Source: Lysobacterales bacterium (GTDB taxonomy: Bacteria > Pseudomonadota > Gammaproteobacteria > Xanthomonadales > Rhodanobacteraceae). Taken from it: 64,000 bases of DNA. The DNA is taken from contig JADJHN010000002.1 of assembly GCA_016707485.1 (NCBI GenBank), positions 558,001 to 622,000 of the forward strand. The letters run 5' to 3'. Made by a program: the position numbers and the translations under genes. Below are positions 52,535 to 61,136 of this stretch, piece by piece. The first letter of the stretch is position 1; each line of letters begins with the position of its first letter. The notes under the pieces were generated by a model. It saw only the letters and a program-made list of their open reading frames with translations. It had not been told where the DNA came from and searched no databases.

Positions 52535-54698
52535 TTATTGCGTGCGGATGACGGAAGGATTGCTGACCTGCACGGCCGCACCCTGGCTGACCAGCAGACT
52601 GGCCATCTCACCTTGCATCTCGGCGGTCGCTGCCGGCGATGCTGCCGGACTGAGCAGGGAACCATGGTCGCCCTTGGTGAAGCGGACGGCGCCGCGAATG
52701 CCCGTCGCCGGCTGCGTGGTCTGCGTGATCGTGCTGAGGCCGAGAACGCGGATCAGCGGTTCGGTGCCCGACAGCGGTGCACCGGCCACCGAGTTCGGGA
52801 TGACCTGGTCGGGCGGCGAGCCTTCGCTGCCGACGACTTCCTGCAGCAGCAGGCGCTTCGATGCGAGCAGGCTGTTGTTGGCCGGCAATGCCCAGTTGAT
52901 CGGATCGGCGGAATCGATGACCGTCTGCGCCGCGCCAAAGAACGAGGCGTAGTCGGGCGTTCCCGGAGCAAGGCCAAGCTGGGCGAGGCCGGCGCGGATG
53001 CGCGGACCGAAGGTGGGCGACGCTTCCAGCATGTTGGCGATACCGCCACCGGGCACGTTCAGCAATGCCACCTGGGTATCCGGCTGCACACCCATGAACA
53101 CGGTGCCGATGATGCCGCCGAGCGACTGGCCGACGAAGCTGATGCGGGCACCATCGAAATCGGTGCCGCTCGCGCTGTAACGCGCCGTCGGGAGGGCGCG
53201 GGCAAGCACCAGCAGGTCGGCGACCGCCTGGCGGATGTTGTCGCGCGAGGTCAGCAGGCTCGGCAGGTTGATGAAGTAGCTGCCCGAGGGATCGATCACC
53301 CCATCCGGACCCGAGGCGCCGGTGGTGTTGTTGGTCAGGTCGAGATTGAAGGTGCGCTCATGCGCGCCGAGGCCGGCAAACGCCGGGTTGCCGGCATTCA
53401 GCGGATTGGCGCTGCTGGTGATGCCGTGCAGCGGGGCGTCGATGGCGATGACCGCGAAGCCTTGCGAGGCCAGCGTGCCGGCAACCGCAAACATGTCGCT
53501 GCGGTCACGCGTGATGCCATGCTGGTAGATCACGATCGGCCAGCCGGATGCCGGCTTGACCTTGTTGGAGTTGGCGTTCGGCACCGTCAACAGCAAGGGC
53601 ACGCGCTGGGTCGAGTTGGCGACCGGCAACGGATTGGCGAAGGTGACGAAGGTCGAACTGGGATCGAGCATGCCCGCAAATGGCGGGATGTAGGCACCCG
53701 GCGCGGCACGCCAGAAACCGCTCAGCGGTGCAGTCGGCGTCGCCTGGCTCGGCGCGGCGAGGTAATACGGCAGATCGATGGCACCGACATACACATCGGC
53801 AATCGGCGGCAGCGCCGGATTGATCTGCGCCAGGGTCATGCCGGTCGGCACGATCAGGGTCGAGGTCGCCGGTGTCTGCGCGGTGCGTGCTTGCACGGCT
53901 CCGAGTACCGGGGTGATGCCCTGGGTCGTGGCAACCCAGGACAGCACGATCTTGCTCGGCGCGATGCCGGCTGCATTGGCGGCAGCCTCCTGCGAGTTGG
54001 TCAGGCGGCGCAGCGGCTCCAGCGCACAGGCGGTCGCATTCGGCAGCAGCGGCTCCTGCGAGACGCCGTTCACGCACAAGGCCGACGTGCGCTTGGCCAG
54101 GAAGTAGGTCTGGTCGGGCGTGGCGTCGTTGCCCGCGTTGTCCTTGATGCCATTGGTCAGCACGACCAGGTACGAGGCGAGCTGTTGCAGCGGCTTGGTC
54201 GGCACGATGGCCATGGTGCGGCCGCTGGCGTCCGAGCTGGCCAGGGCGACCACGTAAGTCGACATTCGGCGCGAGTTCGCGGGTCAGACCGGTGACGCCG
54301 CCACCGGGGCCGCTCAAGGTCACCTGGAATACGCGAACCGTCGACCCGGCGGCAATGCTGCTCGGACGCGGTGGAGTCGAGAAGGTGGTCGACCACGGAG
54401 CAACGGTGCTGAAGCCATCGAGTGCGTTCATGGCGACCTTGGGATCGCCGAAGTTCGCGGCATTGGCAACCGGAATATTGAGGGTCAGGTCGGTCGTACC
54501 CGAGAGCAGCAGGTTGGTCGGGAACGGCACGACGCCATTGGACGGATCGAACCGTGCGGTGATGATGGCGGTGACCGGCGAACCGTCGGTGTTGGTGGCA
54601 CCCGGGGCTTCAACCGCTCGGGGACTATTGCTTCCTCCACCGCAAGCGGCGAGGAACAGTGACGGCAGAAGCGCTGCCGCGATCAATCGGGCCTGCAT
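52535..54698 (-). pseudogene. Pla1/cef-type extracellular lipase, interrupted by a frameshift
   Basis: Lipoprotein lipase of about 720 residues in two frames. The first part (from ATG 54698, lipobox LAACGGG, AAGGGGA upstream) runs to ELAPNVD near 54259. The rest continues in another frame from about 54255 to 52535, with HGITRDRSDMFAVAG and the nucleophile elbow GQSLGGIIGT. Dropping one base from the TT in GTCGACTTACGTG joins the frames as V-D-Y-V-V-A-L, matching what lipases of this group show. It is either a real single-base insertion or a sequencing error. It heads the operon with DUF1302, DUF1329, YCF48-like and RND genes. Confidence 0.8.
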
Positions 54699-54732
54699 TT
54701 GGATCCCCTTCTCATGGAGTTTCAGCGACCTC

Positions 54733-54762
54733 ATCTTAGGCCGTTCAAACGGTCGTTGGCAA
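54733..54762 (-). promoter_or_regulatory. Sigma-70 promoter of the lipase operon
   Basis: On the minus strand TTGCCA (54757-54762) and TAAGAT (54733-54738) are 18 bp apart, about 35 bp upstream of the lipase ATG at 54698. Confidence 0.55.
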
Positions 54763-54790
54763 CGTCCGCTTAACAGAAAATTCCGAGATA

Positions 54791-54843
54791 CAACAATATG
54801 TTGCGCTGCACCATACGGTGGGGAATGGTGTACTCATGAGTAC
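54791..54843. promoter_or_regulatory. Cluster of three palindromes upstream of the lipase operon
   Basis: CAACA-ATA-TGTTG (54791-54803), CACCAT-N10-ATGGTG (54809-54830) and the perfect GTACTCATGAGTAC (54830-54843) follow each other within 53 bp, upstream of the predicted -35 box. They are positioned as activator sites. Confidence 0.4.
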
Positions 54844-55719
54844 TCAAATCAAGGGTGGCGGAACCCAGGTCGCGGCACGCGGATGAAACGGTCGCGGTGA
54901 CCAGTCCAGGCGCTGGCGTGCGGGTCCATCATCGGCCAGCAGATCCACCTCAAGACGGGCAAGCATTGCGGGTCCAAGTCCGTGCCAGATTCCGCTGCCA
55001 CCTGCCAGGCGCGAAGCGAGGTGCAGGGCCGCCAGTGGTACCGGCACCGGCACCGTCCAGCCCGGCAGCGACTGGCGGATGCGCTCCAGCATCGTGGCGA
55101 AGGCAAGGCGCTCGCCGCCACCAAGGTCGAAACTGCGTCCAACCGCCGCATCCCGGCTGATCGCCGCACGGCAGAGCGTCGCCAGATCCTCGGCATGCAC
55201 GGGCTGGCGCAAGCCGCGGGCTGCGGGCAGAAGCGGGAATACATGCCAGCGCACGGCACGACGTGCCAGCGGCGTCAGGCTGCGGTCGAGGCCGGCACCG
55301 TAGATCAAGGTCGGTCGCAGCAGCGTCCACGGCAGGTCTGCGCAGGCCGCGGCGGCGGCCAGCGCCTGCTCGCCCTGGCGCAGGCTTTGTGCCAGGGCGC
55401 GTTCGCCTGGATCGGGCGAGTCGCGCTTGCTCGATGCGCTCATCGAGCCAAAGGCGACAATGCGCGGTTTGCCCGCCAGGCGTGTGCGCGCCAACCATGC
55501 GGCGAACCCGTCAAGCGGACCAAGGCTGAAGATCATGTGCAGTTCCGGCAGCGCCGGCAGCGCCGCAAACACATCGCCCTGCAGCCAGTGCAATCCGGCG
55601 TGTCGTGATGACCTTGGAATGCGGCTGACGGCAAGCACGTCGTGCCCGCTGGCGAGCAGTTGCGGCACGAGGAAACGGCCAATCTGGCCGCTGCCGCCAA
55701 TCACCAGGGCGCGCGGCAC
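54844..55719 (-). CDS. NAD(P)-binding SDR/epimerase-like protein
   Basis: Extended or atypical short-chain dehydrogenase of 291 residues. The dinucleotide motif is ALVIGGSGQIGRFL at the very start. Two further patterns, RIVAFGSMSASSKRDSPDPGER and LRPTLIYGAGLDRSLTPLARR, belong to the NAD-dependent epimerase/dehydratase group; the YxxxK site is not evident, so it may not be a classical epimerase. GTG 55719 is chosen as it lies just before the Rossmann motif; a TTG at 55758 overlapping the kinase-like gene is the alternative. Confidence 0.78.
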   Translation of the reverse strand: MPRALVIGGSGQIGRFLVPQLLASGHDVLAVSRIPRSSRHAGLHWLQGDVFAALPALPELHMIFSLGPLDGFAAWLARTRLAGKPRIVAFGSMSASSKRDSPDPGERALAQSLRQGEQALAAAAACADLPWTLLRPTLIYGAGLDRSLTPLARRAVRWHVFPLLPAARGLRQPVHAEDLATLCRAAISRDAAVGRSFDLGGGERLAFATMLERIRQSLPGWTVPVPVPLAALHLASRLAGGSGIWHGLGPAMLARLEVDLLADDGPARQRLDWSPRPFHPRAATWVPPPLI

Positions 55720-55744
55720 CGGGAAATTCCGCGGGTCGCCTGGC

Positions 55745-56779
55745 TCAGCGCCGGGCAACCGATGCCGACGCGCTCGCCGTCATCGCCGCGGTGATCGGCA
55801 GGCCGATGACAAGGCTGGTGCCGCTCTCGCGCGAACTGCGCAGGTTGATCGAGCCGCCATGCGCCTTGATGATGCCGTGGGCAAGGGTCAGGCCCAGGCC
55901 CGGCGCATCGGGCCGCGTCGAAAAAAACGGCTCGAAGATTTCCGGCAGATCCTCGTCGCTGATGCCGCTGCCGGAATCGGCAATGCGGATCTCGACGTTG
56001 CGCGTTCCTCCGGCTCGTGTGGACACCTGCACGCGTCCGCGGTCGCTGATCGCCTGGCCGGCGTTTTCGAGAATGAGCACGAAGGCGCGACAGATCTGCG
56101 CCGGCATGCAGGTCACCGCGGGCAGTTCCGAATACTCGCGGACCACGGTAATGCGCTCACCCCAGGCTGGTACCAGCAGGCTCAGCGCGGCATCGAGGCT
56201 GGCATTGATGTCGACGCTTTCAAGTCCCTCGGCATCCTGCCGGGTCAATTGGCGCAGACCCTGGACGAGGGTTGCGGAACGCCCGAGTCCGCTCGCCGAT
56301 TCGGAAAGCAAGGCCTTGGTCTCGGTGAGAATGGTGCTTTTTTCCAGTTCGCGGCGCGCATTGAACAACTGTCGACGCGCCTCCTCGACATGCTTTACCA
56401 GCTGATCGAGTCCAGCTTTGTCCGCGCCGAAGATCATCTCCACCGGCTGCAGGCAATATTGCACGGCCGCATCGTAGTTCTTCACCAGTTGCCGGTAGTC
56501 GTCAAGCAATTCGCCGACGCCATCAAGACTGGAATGGGCGATGCCAAGCGGAGCGCTGACCTCGCTGGCGACGATGGCGGCCATCTGCCCGGCCAGCGAC
56601 ATCGGCATCGCCTGCATCATGCGCGACTGATGCTCCTTCATCGACTCCATTTCATCGGCGAGGTGCATGCGTTCGTTGCGCAGGTTCTGATTTGCCGCGC
56701 GCTCGTCGCGCAGGCGCATGACCAGATAGCCAACCGCGCCGAATGCAACGAATGCCAATATCCAGCTGATCCACAACAT
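55745..56779 (-). CDS. Histidine-kinase-like ATPase lacking the phospho-acceptor His
   Basis: Membrane-anchored protein of 344 residues with one N-terminal helix (about 1-21), a coiled-coil region, a DHp-like helix and a HATPase_c domain (about 225-335). ATP-site motifs are good: LILENAGQAIS (N box), DSGSGISDEDLPEIFEPFFSTRP (G1/F) and GLGLTLAHGIIKAHGG (G2). The H box, usually VAHEINNPL, reads VASEVSAPL, with serine 72 at the histidine position. No response regulator is adjacent. It may act as an ATP-dependent sensor or phosphatase rather than an autokinase. GGGAG precedes ATG 56779. Confidence 0.82.
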   Translation of the reverse strand: MLWISWILAFVAFGAVGYLVMRLRDERAANQNLRNERMHLADEMESMKEHQSRMMQAMPMSLAGQMAAIVASEVSAPLGIAHSSLDGVGELLDDYRQLVKNYDAAVQYCLQPVEMIFGADKAGLDQLVKHVEEARRQLFNARRELEKSTILTETKALLSESASGLGRSATLVQGLRQLTRQDAEGLESVDINASLDAALSLLVPAWGERITVVREYSELPAVTCMPAQICRAFVLILENAGQAISDRGRVQVSTRAGGTRNVEIRIADSGSGISDEDLPEIFEPFFSTRPDAPGLGLTLAHGIIKAHGGSINLRSSRESGTSLVIGLPITAAMTASASASVARR

Positions 56780-56824
56780 CAAGTCTTACTCCCTAACCCG
56801 GCTCGCAGTATAGCGATCGAATGT

Positions 56825-57775
56825 TCACGCGAAACTCAACCACAGCTCGATGGCGAGGAAGCCGAGCCAGGCCAGCAACAACACCGCACCTTCGCGCCGC
56901 GACAACTCGCCGTCGCTGCGCATCATTGGATAGATGGCTACCGCCAGGGTCAGCAGGATCGGCAACTCGAAACGCCAGATCGAGGCGGGAATGGCCAGCG
57001 CATGCGCGAGAACCACGCCACCAAACAGCAGCAGGGTGGCCGCAAGCGCCGCAAACAAGGCTTGCGCCAGCGCGATTTCCCCATGTCCTCGCCGCGCCGC
57101 CAGGATCGCCGTGGGCGCGCCGGCCACGGCACTGACCGGCCCAAGCACAAGCAAGGACAGGATCATCGGGTTCAGCAGGATCGTTGCGGCAAGGCTGCTC
57201 GTTCCAACCAGCACGCGCCAGGCACCGAGTCCGACCAGGATCCCGCCGACGAGCAGGCGCAGCAGCGAGCGGGAGGTGCCGAAACCCGGCGCAGGCGCAT
57301 CGGAGAAGCTTTGCGCGAGGCTGCGTTGCCGCCAGATGCAACGCGCGAGCAAGGCGGCGACGGCGACGAAGGCAAGCAGCATGATGCCGCCGTCAAGGCG
57401 CGAGTAAGCGTGATCGAGGCCAAGCAGCCAGGCCAGCACTACGGCACCGATCAAGGCGGGGTTGAGCCCGGCGAGCGCCGGCACGTGCACGCGCAGCGGA
57501 GCTGCCAGTGCCGCCAGTGCCAGCAACAGGCCGAGCTGGGCAATTGCACCACCCAGCGCAGCGCCCGCGGCCAGTTCCGCACGCCCGACCAGCACGGCGG
57601 CAATGGCGATGGCCAGCAGCGGGGCCAGGGCGGCGACCGCAGCCGCAGCCAGGGCGCGCAACCAGGACTGTCCCGAATTGCGCACAAGCAAGCCCGCCAC
57701 CCCTTGCGCCAGCGAATCCGCGCCGAAGACGAGCAACACGCCGCCCAGCAGGATGGTTCCGGTATCAGCCCACAT
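56825..57775 (-). CDS. CaCA-like membrane protein with lost signature acids
   Basis: Inner-membrane protein of 316 residues with about ten helices arranged in two related halves like calcium:sodium antiporters of the YrbG type. The second half shows ILAARRGHGEIALAQALFAALAATLLLFGGVVLA, clearly the alpha-2 repeat pattern. However the GTSxPE motifs that hold the ion-binding glutamates read ALAPLLAI and AGAPTAIL. GGGAGG is seven bases before ATG 57775. Probably a divergent relative with altered or no transport; the family call is by fold pattern. Confidence 0.65.
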   Translation of the reverse strand: MWADTGTILLGGVLLVFGADSLAQGVAGLLVRNSGQSWLRALAAAAVAALAPLLAIAIAAVLVGRAELAAGAALGGAIAQLGLLLALAALAAPLRVHVPALAGLNPALIGAVVLAWLLGLDHAYSRLDGGIMLLAFVAVAALLARCIWRQRSLAQSFSDAPAPGFGTSRSLLRLLVGGILVGLGAWRVLVGTSSLAATILLNPMILSLLVLGPVSAVAGAPTAILAARRGHGEIALAQALFAALAATLLLFGGVVLAHALAIPASIWRFELPILLTLAVAIYPMMRSDGELSRREGAVLLLAWLGFLAIELWLSFA

Positions 57776-57863
57776 GGCGAATCCTCCCGACAATCACGCG
57801 CACGAGCCGGGGAGTCTATCGCGGATCAGAGGGCCGGCATCCAGCGCCGGCAAACCCGCGCCT

Positions 57864-58976
57864 TCAAAAGCGGATCACCGATCGGATCACCTTGCCGTCG
57901 TGCATGAGATCGAAGGCGTGGTTGATCTGTTCCAGCGGCAACTCGGCGCTGACGAATTGGTCGATCTTCAAGCTGCCGGCCATGTACTGCTCGACATAGC
58001 CCGGCAACTGGCTGCGTCCCTTGACGCCGCCAAACGCCGAGCCGCGCCATACCCGCCCGGTGACGAGCTGGAACGGCCGCGTCGAGATCTCCTGGCCGGC
58101 GCCGGCCACGCCGATGATGATCGATTCGCCCCAGCCCTTGTGGCAGCACTCCAGTGCCGAACGCATGACCTGGACGTTGCCGATGCATTCAAAGGAATAG
58201 TCCACGCCGCCGTCGGTGAGATCGACGATGACCTGCTGGATCGGCGTGCCGCCGTGATCCTTCGGATTGATGAAATCGGTGGCGCCGAGCGCCAGGGCCA
58301 TCTCCGCCTTGGCCGGATTCATGTCGATGGCGATGATGCGCCCGGCCTTGGCCATGACCGCACCCTGGATCACCGACATGCCGATGCCACCGAGGCCGAA
58401 CACGGCCACGCTGGCACCGGCTTCGACCTTGGCCGTGTTCAGCACCGCGCCGATGCCGGTAGTGATGCCGCAACCGAGCAGGCAGATCTTTTCCAGCGGG
58501 GCACTGCGATTGACCTTGGCCAGGGCAATCTCGGGCAGCACGGTGTATTCGGAGAAGGTGCTGCAACCCATGTAATGCAGGATCGGCTTGCCATGCATGG
58601 AAAACCGGCTGCTGCCGTCCGGCATCAGACCCTTGCCCTGGGTGACGCGGATGGCCTGGCAGAGGTTGGTCTTGCCCGAGCGGCAGAACTTGCAGACCCC
58701 GCATTCCGGCGTGTACAGCGGAATGACATGGTCGCCGACCTTGAGCGAAGTCACGCCCGCGCCGACTTCCTCGACCACGCCACCGCCTTCATGGCCGAGG
58801 ATGACCGGGAACATGCCTTCCGGATCCTCGCCGGAGAGGGTGAACGCATCGGTATGGCAGACCCCGCTGGCGACAATGCGCACGAGCACTTCGCCGGCCT
58901 GCGGACCCTGCACATCGACCTGCTCGATCGACAATGGCTTGCCTGCTTCCCAGGCTACGGCGGCACGGCTTTTCAT
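57864..58976 (-). CDS. frmA: S-(hydroxymethyl)glutathione dehydrogenase / class III alcohol dehydrogenase
   Basis: Zinc- and NAD-dependent enzyme of 370 residues that oxidises the glutathione adduct of formaldehyde to S-formylglutathione. Zinc-site stretches are VASGVCHTDAFTLSGEDPEG and GHEGGGVVEEVG, the structural zinc cysteines ECGVCKFCRSGKTNLC, and the nucleotide motif VAVFGLGGIGMSV. The FSMHGKPILHYMGCSTFSEYT stretch is diagnostic of class III. No frmB esterase is adjacent. Confidence 0.95.
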   Translation of the reverse strand: MKSRAAVAWEAGKPLSIEQVDVQGPQAGEVLVRIVASGVCHTDAFTLSGEDPEGMFPVILGHEGGGVVEEVGAGVTSLKVGDHVIPLYTPECGVCKFCRSGKTNLCQAIRVTQGKGLMPDGSSRFSMHGKPILHYMGCSTFSEYTVLPEIALAKVNRSAPLEKICLLGCGITTGIGAVLNTAKVEAGASVAVFGLGGIGMSVIQGAVMAKAGRIIAIDMNPAKAEMALALGATDFINPKDHGGTPIQQVIVDLTDGGVDYSFECIGNVQVMRSALECCHKGWGESIIIGVAGAGQEISTRPFQLVTGRVWRGSAFGGVKGRSQLPGYVEQYMAGSLKIDQFVSAELPLEQINHAFDLMHDGKVIRSVIRF

Positions 58977-59121
58977 GGTCTGCTCCTGAACGGCAATCGG
59001 TGCGCCGGGCTGGGCCGGGCGAGTCGGCTACTGTAGCGATCCCTGCCTGCGCATACCAACCCGCGCTTGAAAAACGCGCTCCGCGGACGCATTGGGTTCG
59101 GCTTGCCAACAAGGAATTCCC

Positions 59122-59763
59122 ATGAACCTCGTCTGTGAAATCCCCGGCGCCAATCTCGCCATCGCGCGCGGCGATTTTCCCAACCCCGAGCGCGACATCG
59201 ATCCCGCTTCCGTCAGCGGCGAGCAACACGCGGTGCTGGCCGGCGGATGTTTCTGGTGTGTCGAGGCGGTGTTCAAGGAAATCGATGGCGTCAATTCGGT
59301 GACCTCCGGCTACAGCGGCGACGCGGCACACAATGCCGACTACAAGACCGTCTGCAGCGGTGCCACCAACCATGCCGAGGTGGTCTCGATCCGCTTTGAT
59401 CCGGCGCGCACGAGCTTCGGCCAGTTGCTCAAGGTCTATTTCGCCGTCGCCCATGATCCGACGCAAAAGGACCGCCAGGGCGAGGATCGCGGCCGCCAGT
59501 ATCGTTCGGCAATTTTCCATGTCGACGCCGCGCAGCGGGAAGTGGCGGAGGCCTACATCCGCCAACTCGACAAGGCCGGCGTCTTCAACGATCCCATCGT
59601 CACCGAAGTGGTACCACTGGACTCCTTCCACGAGGCCGAGGCCTACCACCACAATTACGCCGAACTGCATCCCGAACAAGGCTACATTGCCGCCGTGGCC
59701 CTGCCCAAGGTCGCCAAGCTACGCCGAAAATTCGCCGACAAGCTGAAGAAATCGCCGGCATGA
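59122..59763 (+). CDS. msrA: Peptide methionine-(S)-S-oxide reductase
   Basis: Reduces S-methionine sulfoxide in proteins, 213 residues. The catalytic cysteine lies in AVLAGGCFWCVEAVFKEIDGV, and SGYSGD and NHAEVVSIRFDPA are family signatures. AAGGA stands before ATG 59122; it has no clear signal peptide, so it acts in the cytoplasm. Its stop overlaps the start of msrB (ATGA), coupling the two stereospecific enzymes. Confidence 0.95.
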   Translation: MNLVCEIPGANLAIARGDFPNPERDIDPASVSGEQHAVLAGGCFWCVEAVFKEIDGVNSVTSGYSGDAAHNADYKTVCSGATNHAEVVSIRFDPARTSFGQLLKVYFAVAHDPTQKDRQGEDRGRQYRSAIFHVDAAQREVAEAYIRQLDKAGVFNDPIVTEVVPLDSFHEAEAYHHNYAELHPEQGYIAAVALPKVAKLRRKFADKLKKSPA

Positions 59764-60182
59764 ACACCTCGTCCAGCGGTTACGACATCACCCCGATCGA
59801 TGCAAGCGAACGCGAACGCCTGGCTCAGAAGCTCACCCCGGCGGAGCGCCACGTCCTGCTTGATCACGGCACCGAGCATCCGTTTTGCGGCGGCCTGCTC
59901 GACAACAAGCAGGATGGCCGCTACCTGTGCAAGCTGTGCGCGCTGCCGCTGTTCCACTCCGCAGCCAAGTTTGAATCCGGCACCGGCTGGCCGAGCTTCT
60001 TCGCCCCGTTCGATGTGCAGCATGTGCGCGAGATCCGCGACATCAGCCACGGCATGATCCGCATCGAGGTGCGCTGCGCGCGCTGCGACAGCCATCTTGG
60101 CCATGTCTTCCCGGATGGCCCGCCACCCACCGGGCTGCGCTTCTGCCTGAATTCGGCATCGATGGATTTTCTCGCCGGATAG
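59760..60182 (+). CDS. msrB: Peptide methionine-(R)-S-oxide reductase
   Basis: Reduces R-methionine sulfoxide in proteins, 140 residues. Two zinc CxxC pairs are present (CKLC and CARC), with the FESGTGWPSFF stretch and the catalytic cysteine in TGLRFCLNSASMDF. The start overlaps the msrA stop by four bases, so both are made from one transcript. Confidence 0.95.
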   Translation: MNTSSSGYDITPIDASERERLAQKLTPAERHVLLDHGTEHPFCGGLLDNKQDGRYLCKLCALPLFHSAAKFESGTGWPSFFAPFDVQHVREIRDISHGMIRIEVRCARCDSHLGHVFPDGPPPTGLRFCLNSASMDFLAG

Positions 60183-60241
60183 GCATTGACGCGACTGCGC
60201 GGTTTGCCGGTGAAGACCGTCCGCTTCGACGACGACCGCTG

Positions 60242-61135
60242 CTAACCCTTGCGCCTGGCGCGCGGATGCGCGGCGTCATAGACCTTGGCCAGATGCTGGA
60301 AATCCAGATGCGTGTAGATCTGGGTCGTGCCGATGTCGGCGTGGCCAAGCAGCTCCTGCACCGCGCGCAGGTTGCCGGAGGATTCAAGCAGGTGGCTGGC
60401 GCAGGAATGACGCAGCAGATGCGGATAGACACGCTGCCAGATGCCCTGGTCGCGGGCGCGTCGCTTGAGCCGGGTGCGGACGCCATTGGTGCTCAGCGGT
60501 CGCCCGTTGCGGCCACGCAGGATCAAATCGTCATCGCCGCCGTGATCCTGCGTGCGCAAGGCGTCCAGCGCGGACAAGGCCTGGCGGCCGACCGGCACGA
60601 TGCGCGTCTTCGCGCCCTTGCCGGTGACCCGCAGCATGCCCTCGCCGACATCCAGATCGCGCCAGCGCAGGCTGACGATCTCGGCCACGCGCAGGCCGCT
60701 GGAATAAAGCAGTTCGAGCATCGCTCGATCGTGCACGGCTTCGGCGTCATCGGCGGGAAATTCAAGCAGGGTGGTCATCTCGTCGGCGTCGAGGACCTTG
60801 GGCAGCTTGCGCGGGATTTTCGGCGCGCGCACGCCGATCGCCGGATTGACCTTGACCTCGCCTTCGCGGGCCAGATATCGGAAGAAGCTGCGGCACGAGG
60901 AAAGAAACAAGCCGAGGCTGGCCGGGGCCAGGCCGGCGCGATGCTGCTCGGCCAGCAAGGCCTGCAGTTGCGCGCTGCGCAGTTCCTGCCAGCGCCCGAT
61001 GCCGATGCGCTCGGCATGGGCGCGCAACTTGGCCAGGGCGCGCGCGTAGTTGTCGAGCGTGGAGGCCGAATAGCGACGCTCGACACGCAGATAGCCGAGA
61101 TAGCCATCGATGGCGGCGGCGAGCGGTGCCGCCAT
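60242..61135 (-). CDS. xerC: Tyrosine recombinase XerC
   Basis: Site-specific recombinase of 297 residues that resolves chromosome dimers with XerD at dif. The N-terminal SAM-like core-binding domain covers about 8-95. Catalytic residues are in LLYSSGLRVAEIVSLRW (Arg), HLLRHSCASHLLESSG (His-Arg) and LGHADIGTTQIYTHLD (His, Tyr nucleophile). It is one base from the DUF484 stop codon. The lptM-dapF-DUF484-xerC order is a classic gammaproteobacterial block, which supports XerC over XerD. Confidence 0.95.
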   Translation of the reverse strand: MAAPLAAAIDGYLGYLRVERRYSASTLDNYARALAKLRAHAERIGIGRWQELRSAQLQALLAEQHRAGLAPASLGLFLSSCRSFFRYLAREGEVKVNPAIGVRAPKIPRKLPKVLDADEMTTLLEFPADDAEAVHDRAMLELLYSSGLRVAEIVSLRWRDLDVGEGMLRVTGKGAKTRIVPVGRQALSALDALRTQDHGGDDDLILRGRNGRPLSTNGVRTRLKRRARDQGIWQRVYPHLLRHSCASHLLESSGNLRAVQELLGHADIGTTQIYTHLDFQHLAKVYDAAHPRARRKG

Positions 61136-61136
61136 C

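Noticed and set aside
54844..55758. TTG start at 55758 for the SDR gene
   Set aside because: It overlaps the end of the kinase-like gene, lacks a Shine-Dalgarno, and adds residues ahead of the Rossmann motif; GTG 55719 is preferred but not proven.
57462..59036. 524-codon plus-strand frame opposite the CaCA-like and frmA genes
   Set aside because: Covers two well-supported minus-strand genes; composition is low-complexity in the antiporter part and shows no family motif.
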